From Antarcticimicrobium sp. (lineage in GTDB: Bacteria > Pseudomonadota > Alphaproteobacteria > Rhodobacterales > Rhodobacteraceae): a stretch of DNA of 40,327 bases. Numbering within the stretch: position 1 is the first letter of the stretch; every line of letters begins with the position of its first letter. Made by a program: the position numbers and the translations under genes. Location of the stretch: assembly GCF_029212575.1 (NCBI RefSeq), contig NZ_JARGPK010000068.1:1-40327 (forward strand), written 5' to 3'. Positions 7,841 through 16,143 of this stretch are shown here, piece after piece. A model generated the notes under the pieces. The model was not told the DNA's origin. It was given only the letters and a program-made list of their open reading frames with translations, and searched no databases.

Positions 7841-9232
7841 TCAGGCCGCGACCCGGTCGTCCTGGGTCGGTGCATCTTCTTCCGGAAGATCGACGAAGAA
7901 GGTCGAACCGACGCCCAGCTTGCTCAGGAAATCGATTTTCCCGCCATGCGCCTCGACGATCCGTTTGGAGATGTTCAGCCCCAGGCCGGTCCCTTCGAAC
8001 TTGCGGGCATTCGACGAATCCACCTGGCTGAATTCCTCGAAGATCTTGTGACGGGTGTTGTCGGCGATGCCGATACCGTCGTCCTCCACGGAAATGCGGA
8101 TGCTCCCGTCATGCCGCGAGATCTTCACGCGCACCTCGCCACCGTCGTCGGAGAATTTCGCGGCATTGGACAGAAGGTTGGTGATCACCTGGTCGAGACG
8201 CACCTTGTCGAACCGCGCCCAGTGGTCGGCAGTCTCCGTATTTGTGAAAACGGAGATGTTCTTGTTGTCGGCATAGGGGCGGAACCGTTCGAGCACCTCC
8301 TGCACCAGCGCGCCGACATCGGCGGTTTCGAAGAAATAGTCGATCTTGCCCGCCTCTGCCTTTTGCAGGAGCAAGAGGTCATTGACCAGATCGGCCAGGC
8401 GGCGCGCGTTGCGCGTCGCGATGTCGAGCGGTTTGGCCATTTTTTCAGGAGGGGCGCCCAGGACACCGGAACTGACGATTTCCAGCGACCCTTTGATCGA
8501 GGTCAGCGGCGTGCGCAACTCGTGGCTGACCGTCGACAGGAACTGTGTCTTGGCGTTGTAGGCTGCCTTGGTGCGCTCGTGTTCCTCCTCAAGCGCCCGG
8601 CGGTTCCGCAACATGGCGGTATACCCGACCAGGAAGCTGCGTGAGCATTCGACAATAAATCCGAGCACGAACAGAACGGTGAAGAAGTGCAGCCAAAGCT
8701 CGGACGACAGCGGCGGCCGCACGATCCAGAGGTCCCGGATCGGAATGTAGAGGATGGTGGCGACATAGATCGACAGCCGCAAGGCCAGCACCGGCAGGAA
8801 GTGATGGTTGTTGATGGCGGCGAAGACAGCAGCCGAGAACAGCATAAAGAGCGGCATGAAATGCCCGGTCTCGGGGCCTTGCTGCACCGCCACGGAGATG
8901 CAGAACAGCGAGATCACGCTCGCGCTGATTACGGTCCCCACGTAGATGTCGCGCTTCAGGACCCGCACGGTGGTGTCGTTCCACTGCTGGGTGACCAGGA
9001 TCTTGCGGAATGTGGCCCCGTCATAGATCTCGCCGGCCAGGGTGAGCGCGTAGAAAACCAGCGCGACCCGCCAATCATAATATGCGCCCGCCAGGAATAT
9101 GGCGGCCGAATAGATCACGATACGCTGAAGCAGAAGTACCCGCCCGATCTTGGCGTAGTCGCGCAGCCTCCGGCGGGCCGCCCACAAGGCGCCCTTGCCG
9201 TCGTCGAATTCGCTTCTCAACTGCCTAATCAT
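7841..9232 (-). CDS. Multi-spanning membrane sensor histidine kinase
   Basis: The protein has 463 residues. The N-terminal half (about 30-205) has roughly six hydrophobic segments with short loops and no evident periplasmic domain, like MASE- or 5TM-type sensors that read the membrane or small lipophilic ligands. A short coiled linker (about 207-228) leads to HisKA with the phosphoacceptor H237 in SHELRTPL. The HATPase domain follows with LLSNAAKF, DDGIGI and GTGLGLNI. There is no receiver domain. The gene is divergent from the acyl-homoserine-lactone synthase gene across a 339-base gap and is followed on the same strand, after 574 bases, by another kinase. No response regulator is nearby. 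Its position opposite an autoinducer synthase suggests a role in density sensing, but that is inference only. Confidence 0.9.
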   Translation of the reverse strand: MIRQLRSEFDDGKGALWAARRRLRDYAKIGRVLLLQRIVIYSAAIFLAGAYYDWRVALVFYALTLAGEIYDGATFRKILVTQQWNDTTVRVLKRDIYVGTVISASVISLFCISVAVQQGPETGHFMPLFMLFSAAVFAAINNHHFLPVLALRLSIYVATILYIPIRDLWIVRPPLSSELWLHFFTVLFVLGFIVECSRSFLVGYTAMLRNRRALEEEHERTKAAYNAKTQFLSTVSHELRTPLTSIKGSLEIVSSGVLGAPPEKMAKPLDIATRNARRLADLVNDLLLLQKAEAGKIDYFFETADVGALVQEVLERFRPYADNKNISVFTNTETADHWARFDKVRLDQVITNLLSNAAKFSDDGGEVRVKISRHDGSIRISVEDDGIGIADNTRHKIFEEFSQVDSSNARKFEGTGLGLNISKRIVEAHGGKIDFLSKLGVGSTFFVDLPEEDAPTQDDRVAA

Positions 9233-9571
9233 GTCGTTCCCCGACCTCTGACCAGTTTCTGCTCAAACTTGTGTGCAAAATGCAACACGCATAGATTGTA
9301 TCCGGCAAAATTGATGGAACTTTGGTGCGATTGTGTCAAAACATGGGACAAACGGGCAAGCGTGCCAAGAAAAAACGTGAAAAAATTCGGCGGGTTACAA
9401 ATGGGCTTTCATTCAAGGGGCAGGCGCCAGGGCGGGCGCGAACTTCTGCCTGAACTGGTTCCGGTGGCGGCGGAGAGATCCGGTGATTCGCTATCGAGGG
9501 TTGCATCTCAGGCGGGGCGGTCCGTGCCGCGCCCCGGTGGCGGGCTCGGACGCAAGGTCTTGCCCAACCGC
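9233..9571. promoter_or_regulatory. Divergent control region between sensor kinase and AHL synthase genes
   Basis: The gap is unusually AT-rich for this window (about 9265-9410). It contains an imperfect inverted repeat GTGTGCA-AAA-TGCAACAC at 9271-9288, 39 bases before the kinase ATG. No canonical lux box (CTGT-N10-ACAG type) was found by eye. The plus-strand reading frame of the synthase stays open through this region, so part of it (from ATG 9401) could be coding if the synthase has a longer N terminus. Confidence 0.45.
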
Positions 9572-10186
9572 ATGCGCAGTTCGGTTCTCTCCGTGACCAC
9601 GCAACACCATTATGGAGAGCTCTACACCGAGTTCCTGAGAGCAAGGAAGCGGGTGTTCATCGACACCAAGCATTGGGATCTGCCGAATACCGAAGGGATG
9701 GAGTTCGACCAGTACGACACGCCGCAAAGCCGGTCTGTCGTGGTGCATGAATTCGGCCAGGTGCTGGCCGGCATCCGGTTGTTGCCGACCACCGCCAGCT
9801 GCGGATGTTATTCCTACATGTTGCGGGATGCCCAGCGCGGGTTGCTGGCGGGGATTCCACCGCATGTATTGTACGAAAAGGCCCCCGTCGCCGACCATAT
9901 CTGGGAGGCGACCCGGCTGTTCGTTTCGCCCGAGGTCGAGGCCGATCGCCGCATTTACGTGCAGACGATGCTGTTGTCGGAAATGGCGCGGGCCGCGGTT
10001 GCCGAAGGCGCGACCCATGTGATCGGCATCGTGCCCGCCGTGTTCAAGCGGTGGATGGCCCGTCTTGGCATGGGGGCGCTTCCGCTGGGTCCGAAACTCG
10101 AGATCGACGGCGACAGGACCCAGGCCGCGGTCATGCATGTCGCGGCGGTTGCGCAGGCACCGGGGAAAAACACGACCATGCATTGA
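9572..10186 (+). CDS. Acyl-homoserine-lactone synthase (LuxI family)
   Basis: This enzyme would make an N-acyl-homoserine lactone signal from S-adenosylmethionine and an acyl-ACP or acyl-CoA donor. The 204-residue form carries the residues that are invariant in LuxI/EsaI: R25, F29, W35, D46, D49, R69, E112 and R115. Early positions are shifted by just one from LuxI numbering, which supports the ATG at 9572. The frame is open far upstream, and an ATG at 9401 would add 57 residues of low-complexity Arg/Gly-rich sequence, which I consider unlikely. The Shine-Dalgarno match is weak (AAGGT about 13 bases upstream). No luxR-type gene is adjacent. The neighbours are a divergent sensor kinase and a downstream TPR-sulfotransferase. 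The family is known from roseobacters. The acyl chain cannot be predicted. Confidence 0.87.
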   Translation: MRSSVLSVTTQHHYGELYTEFLRARKRVFIDTKHWDLPNTEGMEFDQYDTPQSRSVVVHEFGQVLAGIRLLPTTASCGCYSYMLRDAQRGLLAGIPPHVLYEKAPVADHIWEATRLFVSPEVEADRRIYVQTMLLSEMARAAVAEGATHVIGIVPAVFKRWMARLGMGALPLGPKLEIDGDRTQAAVMHVAAVAQAPGKNTTMH

Positions 10187-10265
10187 GCCTCGTGCAGGGG
10201 CGACAAGACCGTTGACGCCGGTGGTTGGCGTTCTACGGTGCCCGGGCACCGCAGGAGGAGAAACC

Positions 10266-11873
10266 ATGCCCGCCGCCCAATCCGCCGACAAGACGCTCCG
10301 CCGCGCGCGGCAGGCGTCCAAGGCCGGGAACTGGGCGCAGGCGGTTGCCCTTTATCAGGGCGTTCTGGCCCGATTTCCCGCCAACACGCGTGCCCGTAGG
10401 GAGTTCGAGGCCCTGCGCCCCGCCGGGTTGCCGGCGCTGCTGGCGTCGGCGCAGGCGGCACAAGCCGCCGGCGGTTGGGCCGAGGCCGAGCGTGACCTGT
10501 CCGCCGCGGCCGTGCTGGCGCCCGAGATGCTCGAGGTCGGTCTTGCCCTTGCTGCGTGCCGGCTTGAAATGGGGCGCGCCCCGGCGGCGCTGCGGGCCGC
10601 GGAGGCGGTACTGGCTCTGGCTCCGACCCATCCCGGCGCGCTAAACGCCAGGGGCCGCGCCCTGCGCGAGATGGGACGCGGCACCGAGGCGGAGGACAGC
10701 TTCAAGGCGGCTCTGGGCGATGCCGCGACCGAGGCGCAAAGCCTGAACAACCTCGGGATACTCGCGCGTGGGCGCGGCGAACGGGAGGCGGCGGCCGGGT
10801 ACTTTCGCCGCGCGCTCGCCCTGGCGCCGACCAATGCCGCGCTGCACCGCAACCTGGCCCAGGCGATCACCTATGACGCGGAGACGGCGCATCTCGGCGA
10901 GATGCGCGCGCGGCTTGCCGCGGCCGGACCGGACGATCCGGGCAGCGCGCCGCTCCATTTCGCGCTGTTCAAGGCGCTGGACGATCTCGACCGGCGCGAT
11001 GAGGGTTTTGCCCACCTCGAAAAGGCCAACCGGCTGACCAGGGCGGCGCGTGGCTATGACTTCAAGACCGACGCGCTGCCCTATGCCCTGACCAAGGCGG
11101 TGTTCGCCACGCCGGTTCCCGCCCTGGATCGGCCGCCGGAGCCGGGCCAGCCGCGCGCGATCTTCGTCACCGGCTTGCCGCGCACCGGCACCACCCTGAC
11201 CGAGCGGATCCTGTCCCGCGCCCCGGGCACGCAGGCCTGCGGAGAACTGACGGTGGTGCAACTGGCCGCCGGGCGTCTGCTGCGCTCGGTCGTGGAGCGT
11301 GCCGACAAGACACTGACGGCAGAGGACCTGGCCGGGATGGGCGCCGAGATCCGTGCCGGTCTGGCCGAGTACTCCGATGGCAGCCCGGTTCTGATCGACA
11401 AGATGCCGCTCAATTTCCGGTGGATCGGGTTTCTCTGCGCGACCTTGCCCGAGGCGCGGATCGTGCATCTGAATCGCGATCCGATGGCGACCGCCTGGTC
11501 GATCTACCGGCACGACTTTGCCGGGGCCGGCCACGGTTTTGCCTATGATCCCGCCGATATCGCCCGGTTCATGGTGCTGCACCGCGAGGCGATGGCCCAT
11601 TGGCGGCGGATCTATCCGGACCGGGTGTTCGAGCTGGACTATGGCGATCTGGTCGGGGACACCGAGCGTGCCACCCGCGCCCTGGCCGCGGCCGTCGGGC
11701 TGACCTGGACAGAGGACTGGCTGACGCCGGAACGGGCCGCCAGCCAGATCCTGACCGCCAGCGCCGAGCAGGCGCGCCGCCCGATCTATCGCGGCAGCGA
11801 CGCGGGCTGGCAACGCTACGCCGCGCAGCTTGGTCCGTTGCGGGCGGCGCTGACAGCGGCCGGGGTGCTGTGA
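10266..11873 (+). CDS. Tetratricopeptide-repeat sulfotransferase
   Basis: This is a 535-residue fusion of TPR repeats and a PAPS-dependent sulfotransferase domain. The N-terminal part (about 1-250) consists of alanine-rich TPR helices (GNWAQAVALYQGVLARFP; SLNNLGILARGRGEREAA). The sulfotransferase part starts near residue 295 with the 5'-phosphosulfate loop FVTGLPRTGTTLTERIL (about 298-314). It includes DKMPLNFRWIG and the 3'-phosphate motif region ARIVHLNRDPMATAWSIYRH (about 397-416). The start at 10266 has a strong AGGAGG Shine-Dalgarno sequence, so the longer upstream frame overlapping the AHL synthase is rejected. It lies 79 bases after the synthase on the same strand and may be co-transcribed. 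It is likely cytoplasmic, with no signal peptide. The substrate (protein, glycan or small molecule) is unknown. Confidence 0.88.
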   Translation: MPAAQSADKTLRRARQASKAGNWAQAVALYQGVLARFPANTRARREFEALRPAGLPALLASAQAAQAAGGWAEAERDLSAAAVLAPEMLEVGLALAACRLEMGRAPAALRAAEAVLALAPTHPGALNARGRALREMGRGTEAEDSFKAALGDAATEAQSLNNLGILARGRGEREAAAGYFRRALALAPTNAALHRNLAQAITYDAETAHLGEMRARLAAAGPDDPGSAPLHFALFKALDDLDRRDEGFAHLEKANRLTRAARGYDFKTDALPYALTKAVFATPVPALDRPPEPGQPRAIFVTGLPRTGTTLTERILSRAPGTQACGELTVVQLAAGRLLRSVVERADKTLTAEDLAGMGAEIRAGLAEYSDGSPVLIDKMPLNFRWIGFLCATLPEARIVHLNRDPMATAWSIYRHDFAGAGHGFAYDPADIARFMVLHREAMAHWRRIYPDRVFELDYGDLVGDTERATRALAAAVGLTWTEDWLTPERAASQILTASAEQARRPIYRGSDAGWQRYAAQLGPLRAALTAAGVL

Positions 11874-11928
11874 GGGGCGACTCTGCCAAACGGGTAGCGC
11901 GGATGTCGCGGGCGGGGGATCAGGGGAT

Positions 11929-12005
11929 TGGTAGGCCCGGCAGGACTTGAACCCGCAACCAAAGCGTTATGAGCGCTCTGCTCTAACCAATTGAGCTACA
12001 GGCCC
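11929..12005 (-). tRNA. tRNA with CAT anticodon (tRNA-Ile2 or elongator tRNA-Met)
   Basis: The minus strand folds into a full cloverleaf. The acceptor is GGGCCTG/CGGGCCT with a G-U first pair and discriminator A, and CCA is encoded. The D arm region is GCTCAATTGGTTAGAGC. The anticodon stem GAGCG/CGCTT surrounds loop CTCATAA. The T arm is GCGGG-TTCAAGT-CCTGC. It is an elongator type. The body (TTAGAGCAG, GGTTCAAGTCC) looks more like the lysidine-modified Ile2 tRNA than E. coli elongator Met, but automated tools often call such genes Met. The isotype is therefore left open. Confidence 0.96.
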
Positions 12006-12122
12006 GCCTGACCGTTTGGGTATCATGATCGCTGCCCGCGTCAAGCCGGAAGCGTCGTCAAACCGTTGCACAAGCCGGCGCAATCGACTAACCCGCGCGC
12101 AACCAGCGGAAAGGACCGGCCG

Positions 12123-13169
12123 ATGACGACAGGCAAGAACGGCATCACCTATGCCGAGGCGGGCGTGGATATCGACGCGGGCAATGCCCTTGTCGACCGG
12201 ATCAAGCCGGCGGCGAAACGCACCGACCGGCCCGGCGTGATGAGCGGGCTGGGCGGCTTTGGTGCGCTTTTCGATCTCAAGGCAGCAGGCTACTCCGACC
12301 CGGTGCTGGTGGCGGCCACCGATGGGGTGGGCACCAAGCTGCGGATCGCGATCGACACCGGCAATGTCGACGGCGTTGGCATTGATCTGGTCGCCATGTG
12401 CGTCAACGACCTGGTGTGTCAGGGGGCGGAACCGCTGTTCTTCCTCGATTATTTCGCCACCGGCAAGCTGGAGACCGAGAACGCGGCGCGCATCGTCGAG
12501 GGCATCGCCGAGGGCTGCGTGCAATCGGGCTGTGCGCTGATCGGCGGCGAGACGGCGGAAATGCCGGGCATGTATCCGGCGGGCGATTTCGACCTGGCCG
12601 GGTTTGCCGTCGGCGCGATGGAGCGCGGCACCGCGCTGCCCGAGGGGGTGGTCGAGGGCGACGTGCTGCTCGGGTTGGCCTCCAACGGGGTGCATTCCAA
12701 CGGCTACAGCCTCGTGCGCAAGCTGGTCGAGATTTCCGGGCTGGGTTGGGATGATGCCTGTCCCTGGGGCGAGGGGAGCCTGGGCGCGGCGCTGCTGGCG
12801 CCGACGCGGCTTTACGTGACGCAGGCGCTGGAGGCGGTGCGCGCGGGCGGTGTGCACGGGCTGGCCCATATTACCGGCGGCGGGCTCACCGAGAACCTGC
12901 CGCGGGTGCTGCCGGAAGGGCTGGGTGCGCAGATCGACCTCGGCGCCTGGGATCTGCCGCCGGTGTTCCGCTGGCTGGCCGAGACCGGCGGCATGGCCGA
13001 GGCCGAGATGCTCAAGACCTTCAACTGCGGCATCGGCATGATCGTGGTCTGTGCCGCCGACCGCGCCGAGGCGCTGGTCGGGTTGCTGGAGCAGGCGGGC
13101 GAGGGCGTGTCGCGCCTGGGCAGCGTGACGGCGGGGCAGGGCGTGACCTATTCGGGCGCGCTGCTGTGA
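12123..13169 (+). CDS. purM: Phosphoribosylformylglycinamidine cyclo-ligase (PurM, AIR synthetase)
   Basis: PurM closes the imidazole ring: FGAM plus ATP gives aminoimidazole ribotide in de novo purine synthesis. The 348-residue protein has the family motifs ATDGVGTKL (65-73), [19 protein letters not shown] (92-110) and [10 protein letters not shown] (141-150), as well as THITGGG-like ([15 protein letters not shown]). The length is normal. The ATG at 12123 ([17 protein letters not shown]) is preceded by GAAAGGA about 10 bases upstream. Its stop overlaps the GTG of purN (GTGA), so the two are translationally coupled. The tRNA gene lies upstream on the opposite strand. Confidence 0.97.
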   Translation: MTTGKNGITYAEAGVDIDAGNALVDRIKPAAKRTDRPGVMSGLGGFGALFDLKAAGYSDPVLVAATDGVGTKLRIAIDTGNVDGVGIDLVAMCVNDLVCQGAEPLFFLDYFATGKLETENAARIVEGIAEGCVQSGCALIGGETAEMPGMYPAGDFDLAGFAVGAMERGTALPEGVVEGDVLLGLASNGVHSNGYSLVRKLVEISGLGWDDACPWGEGSLGAALLAPTRLYVTQALEAVRAGGVHGLAHITGGGLTENLPRVLPEGLGAQIDLGAWDLPPVFRWLAETGGMAEAEMLKTFNCGIGMIVVCAADRAEALVGLLEQAGEGVSRLGSVTAGQGVTYSGALL

Positions 13170-13762
13170 GCCACAAGCGGGTTGCCATCCTTCTTTCGGG
13201 CGGGGGATCTAACATGGTCGCTCTGGTCGAGAGCATGACCGGCGATCATCCCGCGCGGCCCTGCCTGGTGCTATCGAACGACGCGCAGGCCGGTGGGCTG
13301 GTCAAGGCGGCCGCGCGTGGCATCGCCACGGCGGCGGTGGATCACCGGCCGTTCAAGGGTGACAGGGCGGCCTTCGAGGCCGAACTGGTTAAACCGCTGC
13401 TGGCGGCGGCGCCGGACATCATCTGCCTGGCCGGCTTCATGCGGGTGCTGACCGCCGGGTTCGTTGCCCAATGGCAGGGGCGGATGCTGAATATCCACCC
13501 CTCGCTCTTGCCGAAATACAGGGGGCTGCACACCCATGCCCGCGCGCTGGAGGCCGGTGACGCCGAACACGGTTGTACCGTGCACGAGGTGACGCCGGAA
13601 CTGGACGACGGCCCGATCCTGGGCCAGGCGCGGGTGCTGGTCCTGCCCGGCGACACCCCCGAGACACTGGCAGCCCGCGTGCTGGTGCAGGAGCATCGCC
13701 TGTATCCGGCGGTGCTGCGCCGGTTTGTCACCGGGGATCGCACGCCCATTCTGATCGGCTGA
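13166..13762 (+). CDS. purN: Phosphoribosylglycinamide formyltransferase (PurN)
   Basis: PurN transfers a formyl group from 10-formyl-tetrahydrofolate to GAR, the third step of purine synthesis. The 198-residue protein starts with a GTG overlapping the purM stop. It shows the N-terminal loop [10 protein letters not shown] (8-17), the catalytic stretch [12 protein letters not shown] (109-120) with the essential Asn and His, and the conserved Asp in ELDDGP (145-150). Length and motif order are those of the folate-dependent enzyme rather than the ATP/formate-dependent PurT. purM-purN is a common operon. Here rnd follows 130 bases downstream. Confidence 0.96.
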   Translation: MSHKRVAILLSGGGSNMVALVESMTGDHPARPCLVLSNDAQAGGLVKAAARGIATAAVDHRPFKGDRAAFEAELVKPLLAAAPDIICLAGFMRVLTAGFVAQWQGRMLNIHPSLLPKYRGLHTHARALEAGDAEHGCTVHEVTPELDDGPILGQARVLVLPGDTPETLAARVLVQEHRLYPAVLRRFVTGDRTPILIG

Positions 13763-13892
13763 TCCGCCGGCGTCCTCGCGCAGAATTGCAATGCCGCGAC
13801 GAAGCGCGTATGACGACAAAACCCGGCGAGCGGGCAGGGCGGCCATGACCGCGCGCCCTGAAACATGACAAAAGCATAAGAAGCGCCCCTTG

Positions 13893-15050
13893 ATGAAAAC
13901 GCTGACCACGACGCAGGAGTTGCAGGACTTTTGCGAGACGGCCCGGACCCACGCTTACGTTACCGTCGATACCGAGTTTCTGCGCGAGCGGACCTATTAT
14001 TCCAAGCTCTGCCTGGTGCAGCTGGCGATGCCGGGCGATACCGACGAGACCGCTGTGCTGGTCGATCCGCTGGCGGGCGAAATGTCGCTCGAACCGCTCT
14101 ACGATCTGTTCCGCGACGAGAGCGTGGTCAAGGTGTTTCACGCCGCGCGGCAGGATCTGGAGATCTTCTGGGTCGAGGCCGGGGTGTTCCCGAAGCCGCT
14201 GTTCGATACCCAGGTTGCGGCGATGGTCTGCGGCTTTGGCGATCAGGCCGGGTACGAGACGCTGGTGCGCAAGATCGTGCATCAGCCGGTGGACAAGACC
14301 TCGCGCTTTACCGACTGGTCGCGGCGGCCGCTGAGCGACGCGCAGAAGACCTATGCACTGGCCGACGTGACCCATCTGCGCCGGATCTACGAGCATCTGG
14401 CCGCCGAGCTGGACAAGACCGGCCGCAGCCATTGGGTGACCGAGGAGTTGCAGATCCTGACCGATCCGGCGACCTATGACATCCGCCCCGAGGAAGCCTG
14501 GCGGCGGATCAAGACGCGGACCAATTCGGCCAAGTTCCTGGCGGTGGTGCGCGAACTTGCGGCGTTCCGCGAATCCTATGCGCAGGACAACAACGTGCCG
14601 CGCAACCGGGTCTACAAGGATGATGCGCTGGTCGAGCTGGCCTCGGTCAAGCCGCGCACCCATGCCGACCTGGGCGGGCTGCGCCTGTTGCTGCGCGAGG
14701 CGCGGCGCGGGGCGATCGCCGACGGAATTCTGGCGGCGATCAAGCGCGGCATCGACTGCCCCCCGGGCGACATGCCGCAGCCCGACCGCAGCCGTGACAA
14801 GATGCAGGTGAACCCGGCGCTGGCCGACCTGCTGCGGGTGCTGCTGAAGGCCAAGACCGAAAGCGCCGGCGTCGCCGCAAAGCTGATCGCCCCGAGCGCC
14901 GATCTGGATGCCATCGCTGCGGGGATGCGCGACGTGCCGGCGCTGAAGGGCTGGCGGCATGAGGTTTTCGGCGCCGACGCGCTGCGGCTCTGCGAGGGCA
15001 AGCTGGCGCTGGCGGCCAAGGGCCAGAGCGTCAGGGTGATCGAGGTCTGA
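13893..15050 (+). CDS. rnd: Ribonuclease D
   Basis: This is a 3'-5' exoribonuclease of the DEDD superfamily, used in tRNA 3' maturation. The 385-residue protein has Exo I DTEF (26-29), Exo II FHAARQDLEIF (82-92) and Exo III YALADVTHL (about 153-161) with Tyr, giving the DEDDy set. A helicase-and-RNase-D C-terminal (HRDC) domain follows at about 205-285. A TTG codon directly precedes the ATG at 13893 and could also serve. The ATG is preferred. The gene is convergent with the lipoprotein gene, with only 8 bases between the two stops. Confidence 0.95.
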   Translation: MKTLTTTQELQDFCETARTHAYVTVDTEFLRERTYYSKLCLVQLAMPGDTDETAVLVDPLAGEMSLEPLYDLFRDESVVKVFHAARQDLEIFWVEAGVFPKPLFDTQVAAMVCGFGDQAGYETLVRKIVHQPVDKTSRFTDWSRRPLSDAQKTYALADVTHLRRIYEHLAAELDKTGRSHWVTEELQILTDPATYDIRPEEAWRRIKTRTNSAKFLAVVRELAAFRESYAQDNNVPRNRVYKDDALVELASVKPRTHADLGGLRLLLREARRGAIADGILAAIKRGIDCPPGDMPQPDRSRDKMQVNPALADLLRVLLKAKTESAGVAAKLIAPSADLDAIAAGMRDVPALKGWRHEVFGADALRLCEGKLALAAKGQSVRVIEV

Positions 15051-15058
15051 GGAAGCGT

Positions 15059-15577
15059 TCAGCGCCGCCGGGTTGTCCGCACGTTGTCGCGGGCGACCAC
15101 GCGGATGGTGCGGACATCGCGAATCTCCTGCTTGGTCATCGAATGCGCGGCGCGGACGGTGCGCGAAAACGCGGTGCCGAGCGGCGTGGCCCGCTCCGGG
15201 TAGACGACCCGGAAGGAAAGCGAGAACACGCCTTCGGCCTGCTCCTCCGGCGTGGTGATCGGGCGCAGCTCGACTTCATAGGGGCCCTGGCGCGCGGCCA
15301 GCCCCTCGACGTAGATGATCGCGCCCGTGGTCGTGGGTTCGACCCGAAGCTCCGTCACCTCGGCGATCGGAACCGTAAGATCGACCGGGTCGGGGCGCGA
15401 GAACATCCCCTTGCGGTCCTTTGGCAGAAGCGGGTTTACCGCCTCGGCCGGAGCCTCCACGCGCTCGGACCGGCTCTTGCCGAACCAGGTTCGCGGGTTG
15501 ATCCGCGAGTCGCGCCAGCCACCGCAGCCGGCAAGCAGCAGGCTGGCGACAAGCAGGATGGTCACAGGTTTTTGCAT
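15059..15577 (-). CDS. Predicted lipoprotein of unknown function
   Basis: The 172-residue product begins with a type II signal peptide (MQKPVTILLVASLLLAGC) with lipobox LAGC and lipidated Cys18. The mature part has a basic segment (RINPRTWFGKSRSERVE), then about 110 residues likely to be beta-rich (TELRVEPTTTGAIIYVEG, FSLSFRVVYPERATPLG), and a basic C terminus. I recognise no domain. The start at 15577 is chosen because it gives a complete lipoprotein signal. An in-frame extension upstream to 15688 has no signal-like sequence. It faces rnd tail to tail. The lipoprotein call is firm, the function unknown. Confidence 0.8.
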   Translation of the reverse strand: MQKPVTILLVASLLLAGCGGWRDSRINPRTWFGKSRSERVEAPAEAVNPLLPKDRKGMFSRPDPVDLTVPIAEVTELRVEPTTTGAIIYVEGLAARQGPYEVELRPITTPEEQAEGVFSLSFRVVYPERATPLGTAFSRTVRAAHSMTKQEIRDVRTIRVVARDNVRTTRRR

Positions 15578-15725
15578 CTTGCCCAGTCTCGTTCTAGATC
15601 CGCCCAACCCGGTTATCGCATCCGCGCCCGGTTGAAAAGCCGTTGAAAAGCCGCGAGCCGGGTCTGGACAGCCCGGCAGGTGCGGCATAGGTCAGGGAAC
15701 ATCAGCAATCCGAGGACCCCCACCA

Positions 15726-16136
15726 ATGGCGACCGCCGCATTTGAAGAGATTGTCGAGGATTTCGAGTTTCTCGAGGATTGGGAGGATCGCTATCGCCAC
15801 GTCATCGAGCAGGGCAAGGCGATGGCGCCGCTGGACGATGCGCTGAAGGTGCCGGCGACCAAGGTGGACGGCTGCGCCAGCCAGGTCTGGCTGCATCCCA
15901 GCATCGAGAACGGCCATTTCCATTTCGACGGCGACAGCGACGCGATGATCGTGCGCGGGCTGATCGCGGTGCTGCGCACGCTCTACAACGGGTTGCCGGT
16001 AGGCGAGGTGACGAAGGTGGACGCAAAGGCGGAGCTGGGGCGGCTGGGCCTGAACGATCACCTGTCCGCGCAACGTTCGAACGGGGTGCGGGCGATGATC
16101 GAACGAATCCGCCAGGTCGCCGCCGAGAACGCCTGA
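15726..16136 (+). CDS. sufE: SufE family sulfur-acceptor protein
   Basis: SufE accepts persulfide sulfur from the cysteine desulfurase SufS and passes it to the SUF scaffold for Fe-S cluster assembly. The 136-residue protein matches the family along its length. The acceptor cysteine is C50 in the motif VDGCASQVWL. The N-terminal FEEIVEDFEFLEDWEDRYRHVIE and C-terminal GLNDHLSAQRSNGVRAMIERI are typical. A Shine-Dalgarno sequence (GAGGA) lies upstream of the ATG at 15726. No other suf genes are nearby. The gene is convergent with the DUF1638 gene, 7 bases away. Confidence 0.95.
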   Translation: MATAAFEEIVEDFEFLEDWEDRYRHVIEQGKAMAPLDDALKVPATKVDGCASQVWLHPSIENGHFHFDGDSDAMIVRGLIAVLRTLYNGLPVGEVTKVDAKAELGRLGLNDHLSAQRSNGVRAMIERIRQVAAENA

Positions 16137-16143
16137 GCGCCCC

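Noticed and set aside
8687-9571. Very long N-terminal extension of the AHL synthase frame
   Set aside because: LuxI residue spacing fits a start at 9572, and most of the extension is antisense to the sensor kinase. A shorter extension from 9401 is not fully excluded.
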